Source: Campylorhamphus procurvoides (lineage: Eukaryota; Chordata; Aves; Passeriformes; Dendrocolaptidae). From it: 64,000 bases of DNA. Every line of letters begins with the position of its first letter. Position 1 is the stretch's first letter. The stretch spans positions 14,511-78,510 of the forward strand of contig WBMV01000830.1 of the NCBI GenBank assembly GCA_013396655.1, given 5' to 3'. The notes beneath the pieces are model-generated. The model did no database searches and was not told where the DNA came from. It worked only from the letters and a program-made list of their open reading frames with translations. Shown here in pieces: positions 34,675-45,410 of the stretch. A program made the translations under genes and the position numbers.

Positions 34675-37035
34675 TTATTGGAATGCCTGGTGGAACCGTG
34701 GCAGCGTGGTTGTGCTCAAGCTGGAGGTGAAGACGGGGGGCAATGAATGAAGGGGCCCAAAGTTCAGCGAGGCCCCAGCTCCGGGAGACTCTTGAGGTTG
34801 ATGTTGCAAAGTGGTGAGCAGTGGCTGCGCCTCCCCCTGTGAGTATCCCATGACCAATCCCCCTGATGACACAGGTGGATTGCAAGGAGGAAGATTCAGG
34901 GGGAGGAAGCCAAGAAGATGAGAAAAGTCCATGTTAGCAGCACAGAGAGCCTCTGAGAGGTTAGCAGGGCTCTTGGAAAGCAAAGCCTCGTCCAGAGCAG
35001 GCGGCTGAGGCGAAGAGGACTGAGGCTCACCAGATGAGAGAGACAGGCTGCCAGGGAAGTCTGACAAAAAGCTGTCCACCTCTACTTTGGGTAGTTTCTC
35101 AGGCAAATATGAGGTAGATCCAAGCTGATACTTTGGAGGAGGTTGCGGTGGGGAGGAGATGGGAGAAGAAGACTCCAGAGGATAGCTCATTCCCATTGGA
35201 AGAGAATTAGGAACCAAAGAATGGGGCATGCCTGAGCTTGGCATGGTTTGGAGATGTGTGCTGTACATTCCCACAGGCAGCATGCCAGGGAAGCTCTTAC
35301 CACCCATCATGTCTCTGGATGCCATACACAGGACGGGACTCAGCTCTTCCTTCACTGCAACAGAGGAGCTGCAGCTGAGCAAACCCAACATGTCAACTGG
35401 CTCCGTCTTAATCTTCAGCAGTTCCTGGGAGTGGCTTTTCTTCATGTGCCTGGTCAGGTGATCTTTCCTCCCAAACCTCTGAGCACAGTACTGGCACAAG
35501 AAGTCCTTCCGCCCCGTGTGCACCACCAAGTGTCTCCGCACATCCTTCCGGGTGTAGAAGCGCCGATCACAGTGGTCACATGGATGCTTCTTTTCCTTCG
35601 CCCCACCAGAAGCCCGCCTGGAATGAGCCTTGAGGTGCTCCAGCAGGACCTGGGTGCTCTCGAAGGTCTGCAGGCACACCTTGCAGCTGAGATCGCCGCT
35701 GGCAGCCGCGTGCATGGCCAGGTGTCTCCTGAAGCCCAGTTTGGTGTTGTAGTTCTTGCCGCACTCGGGACAGTGGAGGGCCTCCTTGTTGGGATCGTGG
35801 GTCTGCAGGTGGTTCCGAAGGTGATCCTTGCGGTGAAACATCTTCTCACAGTACATGCACTGGTGAGGCTTCTGAGCAGAGTGCGTGGCCATATGCCTTT
35901 GGGGAGAAAAGCAAGAAAGGTTAGACAAGTGTCCAGCCCCTAAGGGAACACAGGCTACTTTTCCAAAATTTTTCCTCGTGCCCTACACTTTATGCCACAA
36001 AATCCCAGACGGCATTTTACCACCACTAAAGGTCAGGCACAAGAGCACAACATTTCAGGAAACACCTACAAGTCTGTCCCAGTAGGGTCTGTCCTCCCCA
36101 AAACGCATCACCCCTGTACAAGTGCACTGCAACCATCTCTCCTCCCCTCCTGCTCTCTGCTGAGGTTGCCAAAGGGGAACTGGCAAACAAAACCTCATAG
36201 TTTATGACACAAAATGCTCATCTGCAGGTTCTGAACAACTTCAGTTCATCAGGAGGAACATGCTGTGGCCAGGTCTGCTGAAAGCCACTGAGGTCTGATT
36301 TCACCTTGGTATCTCATGCTCTCTGATACTGTAGTTTAAAGTTCTCAGTGATCACAGTTTAATTGTTCTGTACTTCAGTACATAAATGGGATCTACTTCT
36401 TCATGCTGGAGCAACAGCTGCAATGGAATCATCCCTGTGGTTAAAGTCAGAGGTGGGGCTTAAGAATGCAAATGCGATTCTTACTTTTCATTTTGTTTTC
36501 TAACCTGTGAACTTTGCTTTTTGCTTCAATTTCCTCTTTAGTAAAACAGAAAACAGCTCAAGCTCGGGATAATGAATTATCTGAGATTCTCTGAAAGGCT
36601 CTTAAAGAGATGCCACGGTAATGTATGGTAATGTCTGGGACTCAACTGCTTTGCAAGGTAAAAGGGCATTTCCCCTCCTCCAGCTTCTCAGAAATTCAAG
36701 CAAAGACACATGAAGGAGGGGTTTTCCCCTGTCTTCTGGCAGTGCTAGGCAGAGTCACTCACAGATACCCACCTATAGAGCTTGTACTTGGAAGCAAAGG
36801 CCTTGCCACAGTGCAGCTGGGGGCAGTTGTAGGGTCTCTGCTCCGAATGGGAAAGCGTGTGAGTTCTCAGCTTGTCCACGTGAGGGAAGGAGGGCTCCGA
36901 TAGTTCACACTGGCATTTTCCCTGACTTTCGGTCTCTTCACCTCTTGGTCTGGGGACTAATTTCCAGGCTGTCTCTTCCTCCTCCTGCTTTGCATCTTGA
37001 ATCCAGTTGGGAACACTGGGAAAAAATGCCGTCAT
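34675..37035 (-). CDS. PLAGL2: PLAGL2, C2H2 zinc-finger transcription factor
   Basis: A nuclear transcription factor of the PLAG family that binds GC-rich sites and activates growth-related genes such as IGF2. Two coding exons on the minus strand: 36773-37035 and 34675-35896, joined across GT-AG in the codon for Arg88 of finger 2, give 494 aa (human 496). Seen: N-terminal MTAFFPSVPNWIQDAKQEEE; seven zinc fingers from about residue 41 to 240, the first with CxC spacing (C41, C43, H59, H63), the second C71/C76/H89/H93, then CMYC, CPEC, CKVC, CDHC and CQYC fingers with HLxxH-type ends; sumoylation-type motifs IKTE, VKEE and PKVE in the C-terminal half; a Ser/Pro-rich activation region ending TTLPRFHQAFQ. 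The start at 37035 is chosen by match to the family N-terminus; an in-frame ATG at 37065 would add ten residues. Confidence 0.96.
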
Positions 37036-37168
37036 GGCAGGTCTAGTCGAACAGGGCCATGTCAAGCAGAACTCGAGCCTGCGGGCGTCTTGCTGTGGTC
37101 TTGTCCTGGTGCAGTTTTCTGTTGGAGCCCTCTGTGACCAAACTGCTTTAACAGCAAAACTTCTTCAT
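37036..37168 (-). other. PLAGL2: PLAGL2 5' UTR part of coding exon
   Basis: On the minus strand, CTTCTGTGATTTCAG precedes position 37168 and is a good splice acceptor, so the first coding exon probably starts there with 133 bases of 5' UTR. The UTR opens with a seven-codon upstream frame (ATG AAG AAG ... TAA). Inferred from sequence. Confidence 0.5.
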
Positions 37169-38700
37169 CTGAAATCACAGAAGGCTGGTGTTAAGACCCT
37201 CATCCTTCACTCCTGCGCACAGACATGTGTGAGCATTTCACAAGCATTATGAACACGTCACCATCTCCACAATGTTTTTCTTTCTTTTCTCCCTTAACCT
37301 GTTACCTGAATAAAAGTATGTTAGGCTTTTTCTGAAATACATTTTTTGCAACTATTAAAAACCAGTGTTACCTGTTACATGTATTTTATCCTGAAATACT
37401 GTAGAGGGGTGTCTCTTTATAGCTCTAAATACCTTTCCCCATGTGTCTTTCAGATTGCTCCTCATTTCATTTTTTCATATTCTCACTCGTTCTTGGTCTC
37501 TGCTTACACGGAATTCTCTCCTAGAGCTTCTCAGAGAAACAAAGGCTCTCTTGTATTTTTTTTTTCACATCCATTCTGCTACCAACCTGCCGCACTGGGC
37601 AGGACCATCTCTGAGCAAACCAACCTGAACCACCACATATGAGTGAACAGGGCTGAGGAAGAAAACTTGCAATTACCAGCAACATCACACCTTTTCCAGG
37701 AAGGCAACGGATGCTGCTCCTCTTCAGAGTGGGATTACTCATTGCATTTTCACTTTGCGACTCTGAGACATATTCTGCCTCTCTGGATTAGCAAGTTTTC
37801 TACAGTAATGAGCAATTTTTAATCTTTTTTTTTTGTTCTTTGACACTCTCATCCATTAATAATAGAAGCTCAAACTGTTTCCTGTTCAAAAAAAAGTAAA
37901 CCTCCTGTGAGCCCTGCTGGCTTTCATGTTGATGACGATCTACATTAATCTCTCCTAGCAGGTTGTTCTTGAGCTGTGTGTCTTGTTGGAGAAGTATGTT
38001 TTTAAACAGCTCTACCACCACCTCGACTGTTAAACGGTCAGCTGAAATAAAAAAGATCTCATTTCACTTAATCTGGCTGCCTGAGAAACTCTTCTTAAAA
38101 TAGCATCAAACCCTCAAGCTCTTTCTCGCTCCAGGATTGCTTCAGAGGAGGAACTTCCTCCTGCACATCAACATGAGTGCCAGTTGTGGGCAGGATGTGC
38201 AACTGCGAGGGAACAAACCAACCCCTGGCAAGAAAGTGCTCACTGAACAGTTGTGGGGAGCTGAAATACCAACTGCTGTGACTGCACCATCACCCCCAAC
38301 ACCACGGTTCCCTCAGGGTGGCAAACACTGAGAAATGGGGTGACTACAAGAAAACGTGTTGCTGTGAGGCTTGGGAATGCCCATTAAGAACAGAACTTGG
38401 TTTTGTGCAGGTGGACAGAGTAGAATAAAGGACCCAGAAACTGCTGAGGTGCCACTTTGGGATGAGCCAGCATGATGGGACCCCTCAGGTGGCTCAGAGC
38501 AGCCTGTCCTTTCTAGGGTGCTACAACCACAGATATTTCCACCTCTGCACCACAGACATGTTCCAAACAAACCAACCAAAAAAAAGCGTTCTCTACCTCC
38601 TGCTCCAGAGGTCTCCGGGGAGTCTCTGCCACTCTCGCCAGGTGGTTGCTCCTTTCCCTCCCAACGAGCTCGGCCATCTGGGCCAGTGTCAAAACTACCT
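37169..38700 (-). other. PLAGL2: PLAGL2 5' intron
   Basis: About 1.5 kb between the coding exon and the divergent promoter, with no supported coding sequence. A CCAG|GTAGTT donor on the minus strand near 38697 may mark the end of a non-coding first exon. Confidence 0.4.
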
Positions 38701-39025
38701 GGAACAAGACAGAGTTGGTGTGTTTAGCGGGGAATTCTAAGGAGTTCTAAGGTGGTGTGGGAAGCGCCGTGCAAACAGCGGAGGGGCAGGGGAATGGCCG
38801 CAAATTGATGTGTTTAGAGGGGAATTCTGAGGTGCTGTGGCAACCGCGGTGCAAACGGCGGTGGGGTCGGGGGGAGGCCGCAAATTGGTGTGTTTAGAGG
38901 GGAATTTTAAGGTGCTGTGGTAACCGCGAGGCAAACGGCGGAGGGGCCGGGGGGAGGCCGCGAGTTGCCNGACGTCACGCCTCGGTGGCGGCGGCCAGAG
39001 CGCCGCGGCCGCGGGGCACGCCGGG
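38701..39025. promoter_or_regulatory. divergent PLAGL2/POFUT1 promoter
   Basis: GC- and CpG-rich region between the head-to-head genes PLAGL2 (minus) and POFUT1 (plus). A TGACGTCA-like GACGTCACG (CRE half) at about 38971-38979 and a CGCCGCGGCC block lie just before the POFUT1 ATG. It contains a three-copy tandem repeat and a single N at 38970. In mammals these two genes also share a head-to-head arrangement. Confidence 0.65.
38715..38969. repeat. 80-bp tandem repeat, three copies
   Basis: Copies start at 38715, 38805 and 38885 with TTGGTGTGTTTAG or TTGATGTGTTTAG; each continues GGGGAATT, a GTGCTGTGG(T/C)AACCGC-like word, GCAAAC(G/A)GCGG and GGGGAGGCCGC. Copies 2 and 3 have period 80; copy 1 carries about ten extra bases (a repeated AGGAGTTCTA). 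The array ends at the N at 38970. Confidence 0.9.
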
Positions 39026-42000
39026 ATGGCGGCGGCGGGGCCGGGAGGTCGCCATGGCGGAGGGGCCGCTGGGGCCGGGCCGGGCCTGCCGGTGCTGGGC
39101 CTGCTGGTCGTGGTTCTGCTCCCGTTCACGGAGATGGCCGCGGGGAGCGGCGCCGAGCCCGTGTGGGATGCGGCGGGTTATCTGCTCTACTGCCCCTGCA
39201 TGGGTGAGGGTCTCCGGCTTCGGCCTCTCTCCCTGCCCGCCCCCGGTGGATCCCCCGGCGCGGCCTCCGCGTCAGCCCCTGGTCCATCCCCCGGTGCGGT
39301 CCCCGGTCCATTCGCCGCTCCATGGCCCGGTCCAGCCCCCGGTATGGTCCCTGGTCCATCCCCCATCTGAGCTCCGCTCTCGCCCCTCCCGCAGGTCGCT
39401 TCGGGAACCAGGCCGAGCACTTTTTGGGAGCCCTGGCCTTCGCCCGCGCCCTCAACCGGACCCTGGCCGTGCCTCCCTGGATCGAGTACCGGCACCACCG
39501 CCCGCCCTACACCAACGTGAGCGCCGGGAGGGCGCGGGGGATGCTGCAGATGATGGGGATGCGCTGGGGGGGATGCTCGGCGGGCAGGGCTGGAGGATGC
39601 TGCAGTTGATGGGATGCGCTGGGGGGGATTCTCGGCGGGCCCCCCGCCTCACGGGCTTTGTCCCCCTCCAGCTGCACGTCCCCTACTCAGAGCTCTTCAA
39701 GCTGGAGCCACTGCGGAGGTACCACCGCGTCCTGAGCCTGGAGCAGTTCATGGAGCAGCTGGCCCCCCGGCACTGGCCGCCCGGACGGAGGGTCGCTTAC
39801 TGCTTCGAGGCGGCAGCACAGAGGAGCACGGACAAAAGCACTTGTCCCATGAAGGTGAGCTGGTCCCCAGCGCCGCAGGCGAGGCTTTAATTCCCGCTGC
39901 GGTTCCAAAGGGAATGACTAACTCAATGACTGACTCATTCGGGTCGCCATTGATTTGCAAATTTGGGTGTTACCGACCGCAAATGGGTCTGCCTGGTATT
40001 CTTCTCACCGGGAGTGTTGTGCCTTCATCCTTTTCTTTGTCTCCAGGTGCTTGGGGATTGGGAAGATGGTCTGTGGAAGTAGATTTTATCACTTCAGACT
40101 TGATTGTGACTTTAAGGAGAACAGACCTGTACCTTATCTCCTGCTCTCTGTTTTCCAGCTGTGGTAGAGTTTTGCAGCTGGTGTTAAAGCAACCTCTCTT
40201 AACTACAAGTTTGGGAGCTGTAGTGTCCTTGTTCTTTAAGTCAGCCTTTGCAATAGTTCTCAGGTAGTTTTCCTTCCTTTGGCCCTGACCTGTGACAAAC
40301 AGGCTGTTGTATTCTGGCTGCTTTCCTCCCAGAACAGGATCTTGCTGGATCTGCCTTACAGGCTCTGTGTGTGCACTGAAAATGCACTTTTCTTCCCTTT
40401 GCAGGATGGAAATCCATTTGGTCCTTTCTGGGATCAGTTCCAAGTGGATTTTGATAAGTCTGAGCTCTTCAAGGGTATTTCCTTCAGTCCTGCATACACG
40501 GACCATTGGATCCAAAGGTAACAAGAAGATGGAAAAGTGCTGATAGGCCACTGTGTGTGCATTTAAAGTCACTGGTGAAAGCAATTGTGACTGTGTATTG
40601 TGAATTTATGTTTTGAGGGAGAGATTGAACTGCTAACTTTAATTAAGTTAGCAACTTAATTAAAAATTTTAATTTATTTTCCATTAAATATTCACTGAGC
40701 ACTTCCTGTGGGCATTACTAGGTGTGAACTGTGATTGATTCCTGAGCCAGTAATATTTAATTATAGTGTTTGTTATTGTATGGTAGCTCTTCAGTGAGTG
40801 TATGAGTTTCTTTCCTTTTTGTCTGTTGGATAAAACGTAAAACACAGACCTGAACTTTTTTCAATGTCAATAAGTTTTGTCAGATGGCAGAATAGTTATA
40901 ACTGATCTAAATTTGGAGCAATAGATGCTGCATCTTTTGAGATGTTCCTGGTCTCCATTCTAACCTTCACCTCAGTCTTAGTGCTGGATGAAATGTGCAG
41001 GATTATGCCGTGTTTCAGACTGCTGGTGTTTGGTTTTCCACAGGTTTCCACCCTCTGAGCACCCTGTCCTTGCCTTACCTGGAGCTCCAGCCCAGTTCCC
41101 AGTCTTGGAGGAGCACCGGCCCCTCCAGAAGTACATGGAGTGGTCTGATGACATGGTGAAGAAGGGAGAGGCCTATATCCAGTCTCTGCTGGTCCGGCCC
41201 TACGTTGGGATTCACCTGAGGATCGGCTCAGACTGGGTATGGCTCTGGCACTGGGCTGGTCCTGTACCTCAGGCAGTGTTACTGGTGGTTACTGGGATGG
41301 GGACAAAGCTGCCCAAAAAGGAGCTGTGCTGGGACAGCCACCCAGTCCCTGCTGGCATTCAGGAACAACCTGTGTGTTAGCAGTGCCATTGGGATTCTTT
41401 CAAACAGGCAGAGGTGAGGGATATGGTGGTGTTTTCTCACACTTGTCATTCAAACATGATACTTTGAACCTGAAAGGAGGTTGTGTCAAGGTGGGGTTCA
41501 TCTTCTCTCAGTGACAGGACAAGGGGAAATGACCTCAGTTTGAGCCAGGGGAAGTTCAGGTTGGGTATTAAGGAAAAATTCTTCACTGAAAGAATGGTTA
41601 AGCACTGGCACAGACTGGCTGGGGCAGTGGTGGAGTCACCACCTCTGCAAGTGTCCAAAAAGCAAGTAGACATGGCACTTTGCAATATAGTTTAGTGGGC
41701 ATGGGGGTATTCATTCAAATTTTGGACTTGATGATCTTGGAGGTCTTCTCCAATCTTAATAATTCTATGATTCTCTTTTCCTCTTCCAATAGAAAAATGC
41801 CTGCAACATGTTGAAGGACGGGACGGCCGGGCCTCACTTCATGGCTTCACCCCAGTGTGTGGGCTACGACCGGAGCGCTGCAGTGCCTCTCACCATGGAC
41901 ATGTGCCTGCCAGACCTCAGAGAGATCAAGCGTGCTCTCAAGCTCTGGGTTACAAAGATTGAAGCTAAATCTGTTTATATCGCCACTGATTCCGAGCCCT

Positions 42001-42641
42001 ACACAGCAGAAATACAGCAGTTCTTCCAAGGAAAGGTGAGTCTTCCAGAAACCAGTTCTGGCAGGAGTGCCTTGATAAAAATCTCCCTGGGATTTTGGCC
42101 TGTGGCTGCTGTGTGTAATAGGTTATTCACAGCCAAATATTGCCATCTCAAAGTGAATTTGACTCATAGCAATAAAAATTATCCTGTAAAGCTCTTCGTT
42201 TCCTGGAGGTTGAAGAGCATTACATGGCATGGTAGTAAATATGTCCTTGAAAAGGGCTTAAATTAAATAAACCTAAGTGATTTTCAAAAATGTTCTGACA
42301 CTGATCTAATCACAAATGAGTTATAGGGCAGAATAAAACAAACCCCCCTCTTTCTGTTGTGTATTCCTGTTTCTAATACAATCTATTACTCCAAGACATT
42401 GGATTGCAATAAGAGCTCACTGGATTTATCTGCTTCCCTTGCTTCTCTGCAGCTCAAGGTTGTCAGTTTGCAGCCAGAAGTGCCTCAGATAGATCTGTAC
42501 ATTCTTGACCAGTCTGATCACTTCATCGGGAACTGCGTCTCTTCCTTCACCGCCTTTGTGAAAAGAGAGCGCGACGTCCATGGGAAACCCTCCTCGTTTT
42601 TTGGCATGGACCACCCACCGAGGTTACGGGATGAGTTCTGA
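39026..42641 (+). CDS. POFUT1: POFUT1, protein O-fucosyltransferase 1
   Basis: ER-resident GDP-fucose:protein O-fucosyltransferase that adds O-fucose to EGF repeats, notably of Notch. Exons: 39026-39203, 39395-39516, 39672-39854, 40405-40517, 41044-41236, 41793-42035, 42453-42641; phases join cleanly to 406 aa (human 388; the excess is in the Gly/Ala-rich N-terminus). Seen: signal/anchor segment [40 protein letters not shown] glycosylation site; the GDP-fucose-binding HLRIGSDW with Arg258, equivalent to human catalytic Arg240; [18 protein letters not shown]; and C-terminal RDEF, the family's KDEL-like ER retrieval signal. ATG 39026 is the only start in frame with the conserved region and has a good context (GGGATGG). 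A CR1 element ends 18 bases before exon 41793. Confidence 0.96.
40638..40664. repeat. perfect 12-bp inverted repeat
   Basis: TTTAATTAAGTT at 40638-40649 is followed after AGC by its exact reverse complement at 40653-40664, in POFUT1 intron 4. Confidence 0.95.
41501..41774 (+). repeat. CR1 LINE fragment (3' end, plus)
   Basis: Sense-strand CR1 3' region: GTGACAGGACAAGGGGAAATG, then AAAATTCTTCACTGAAAGAATGG-like and GTGGTGGAGTCACC words (abbreviated), ending in the terminal ATTCTATGATTCT repeat. Located in POFUT1 intron 5, ending immediately before the pyrimidine tract of exon 41793. Confidence 0.9.
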
Positions 42642-44190
42642 GCAAAGCAGGGACAGGCTTGTGGTTCTCAGGGCTCTGAGCTCAGTCCTTGGTGCTGCAG
42701 GTTCCCCCCTGTGCAGAGTCACTGCCGGGATGCCCACACCTGCTCCCGCCCTCTGACGCTCCTCACGGTCCCTTCTAGACTGTTCTCTCTGACATCTGTG
42801 TTTCCAGCGTGAGGTCAGATAGAAGTTTTAAATCATGTAGTTTATAGGGAACTATAAACTATATATAGTTTTTTAATATGTAGTTTTTTTAGCTCTCCAT
42901 TCTGACTCTTTGGGGCTCACCAGCAATCATGATGAAGCAGCTGCTCAGATTTCCTGTTCTTTTTTTCTTCTGTTAAATCTTAACTCTTACCTGGAGATGT
43001 TTTGCAGCTTCTTGTCCAAAACTGACCGTAACTGGTTCTTTTAAGTGCAAAAGTATTTTCAGGCATATCAGGATCTCTGAAAAGGGCATGCAAGGAGAAG
43101 CTCAGGACTGAAAAAGCTCTGAGTTTATTGAGAGCAGCTGTTGCCTTAGCAGGCCTGTGTCACCTCAGTGCCTCAGTGTCCCTGTCCCTTTCCCTGTCCA
43201 GAGATTGCATTCCCAGTGCTGTGGGGTCCTGGGTCCCTTCAGCAGTGCTGGAGGAACTCAGTGAGGCATGGTGTGACATGGCAGCTGCCTGTTCAGCCTC
43301 TCTGCATCAGCATAGGAGAAGGTATGTGCAGGGACACAGGAGAAGATCTGTCACAGCCAGTCGAGAGTTGGAGATTTAGGACTTGTAGCTTTGTAGCTGT
43401 TGATGTCAGTCATGTCTCTAGTAGGAGTGAAACTTTGAGCCAAGATTATTAAAGTAGCTGTAGTGGGGTTGGGTACATCGTGCTTGGGTCTACAGTAGTG
43501 GTTTCTGTTTGGTTTTGTACTTTATAAAATGACCCCTCTGAAAGCATTACTCTCGTCTGTGGGGCAGTTCCCAGTGGAGATAACTCTGGAAAGTTATTGT
43601 TCATTGATGGGAAAGCAGCAGCCCAACCCCCTCTGTCTGGCCCAGTACAGTTTGGTGCTTCTGCAACTTCAATTTTCAAAAATGCCACTCATGTCAGTGT
43701 GTGGTATGAGAACTGCTGCTCCACTGCACAGCTGTGGTCCAGACAGCACTGTTATGGGGGTTAAAGTCCACATGTCTTTTTTTATAGTGGCGTTTTCCTC
43801 CTTGGAGATGTTTCTGAGCATTGAAGGATTTTGAAGGCTGAAGGAAGAGAGCAAAAAAGGGCTAAATGAAAAGGTCCCACAGGTATCAGGGTGAAAAAGA
43901 CTCATCTCTTATTTTCTCAGGGCTGGCTTCAAAAATCATGGGATTTGGTAGAAAATCATTGGTTCTGAGGCCTCTGGGAGCCGGGCTTCTGGAGACCCTG
44001 CTCCTCCTTGGTATTTCAAACAAGTTTACTGATCTTGGGTGATGTCCTGCCTTGCTGCAAGACATCACTGTCGGGAAGACAAAGTATTAAAACAAAATGT
44101 TAGGGTGGGTTTTTTTTTTTGTTTTTGTTTTTTTGTGGAGGGGGGAAGAGTATTTTTTTGTACTAATAAAGTTGATTTTGTATTCACTGG
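42642..44190 (+). other. POFUT1: POFUT1 3' UTR and poly(A) signal
   Basis: No supported coding sequence after the POFUT1 stop. AATAAA at 44165-44170 followed by a GT-rich region is a strong polyadenylation candidate; an ATTAAA near 43447 could give a shorter form. The end is inferred. Confidence 0.5.
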
Positions 44191-44399
44191 TAGTGCAGCG
44201 ACATTCCTTCCTCCATCACGGGAGGGAACCTGTGGGATCTTCTGCTGCCTCCAGTACACTGCTGCAGTTATGGGGTCAGGGTGGAGGGGCTCTAACTCCA
44301 AACACCTTTTCCTTATGGAGGTCTTCTCCTCCTTGGAAACATCCCTGAGCTTCGAAGGAACTCGAAGCCTCCCTGTGCCCGAGCATGGCAGAGGCTGGG

Positions 44400-45410
44400 G
44401 CAAACCCCGGCACTCTGGAGGGTGCCGGTGGCTGAGGTGCAGGATGTCCCTTTGTCCTGGCAGTACCGATGGATGGGATGAGGTATCCCCTTTATCCTGG
44501 CAGTATCGGTGCTGGTGGCTGAGGTGCAGGATGTCCCTTTGTCCTGGCAGTACCGATGGATGGGGTGAGGTATCCCCTTTATCCTGGCGGTGCCGGTGCC
44601 AGTGGCTGGGGTGCGGGATCCCCTTTATCCCGCCGGTGCTGGTGGCTGGGGTGCAGGATGCCCCTTTATTCCGGNGGCCGGGCCCGGCCCCGCACACCCC
44701 GCACACACACCCTATACACACCCCGCACACACACCCCACACGCACACGCACCCTGCGGGGCACAGCCCGGAGCACCCCTGGGTGGGCACGGCCCGGGCAG
44801 CGGGCGAGGGAGGCGGCGGGACTGGTGATGCCGCGGGTGGGCCGGTGTGTGTGGGTGGGTGTGTGTGGGTGTCCCCGCCGCTCCCGGCCCTTCCCTCCCG
44901 CNGATGGATGGGATGAGGTATCCCCTTTATCCTGGCAGTATCGGTGCTGGTGGCTGAGGTGCAGGATGTCCCTTTGTCCTGGCAGTACCGATGGATGGGG
45001 TGAGGTATCCCCTTTATCCTGGCGGTGCCGGTGCCAGTGGCTGGGGTGCGGGATCCCCTTTATCCCGCCGGTGCTGGTGGCTGGGGTGCAGGATGCCCCT
45101 TTATTCCGGCAGTGCCAGTGCTGGTCTCTGGGACCCCCGTTTATTCTGGCAGTGCCGGTGTGTTGGATCCCCTTTATCCGGGCAGTACCAGTGTTGGTGT
45201 GCAGGATCCCCAGTGTGCCGGCAGTGCCGGTGTGTGGGGTGCAGGATCCACTTACCCCGGCAGTGCCGGTGCCGGTGTGTGGGATGGCCCGTTGTGCCGG
45301 ATCCCCGCTTTGTGCCGGCTCCCGGGGCCGGCGCTGTCGGTGTCTGTGGTGCAGGATCCCCGTTATCCCGTGGTGCCGGTGTGCGGGACCCCCGGTGTGC
45401 AGGACCCCCN
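44400..45410. repeat. GC-rich minisatellite with assembly duplication
   Basis: Degenerate tandem units of roughly 40 bases built on CCCCTTTATCCTGGCAGT, CCGGTGCTGGTGGCTG and GGTGCAGGAT words. Positions 44468-44674 recur exactly at 44903-45109 (207 bp). Single Ns at 44675, 44902 and 45410 break the array, and a CA-rich, GC-rich segment (44676-44901) is inserted between the copies. Long open frames on both strands here are products of the repeat and not genes. Confidence 0.85.
44675..44902. other. misplaced contig segment between single Ns
   Basis: The segment is bounded by Ns at 44675 and 44902. Its last 34 bases (44868-44901) are identical to 45411-45444, which directly follow the N at 45410. 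This suggests the segment belongs between 45410 and 45445, not here. It holds a (CA)n-like stretch near 44695-44760 and CpG-rich sequence that may be part of the KIF3B promoter. Confidence 0.7.

Noticed and set aside
38737..39129. A minus-strand frame with repeated peptide blocks in the PLAGL2/POFUT1 promoter
   Set aside because: It is the translation of the tandem repeat and crosses the N at 38970; the period of 80 does not keep frame, so the peptide repeat is partial.
44400..45410. CRISPR-like appearance of spaced repeats
   Set aside because: The host is a vertebrate, the units are contiguous and degenerate with no unique spacers of constant length; this is a minisatellite.
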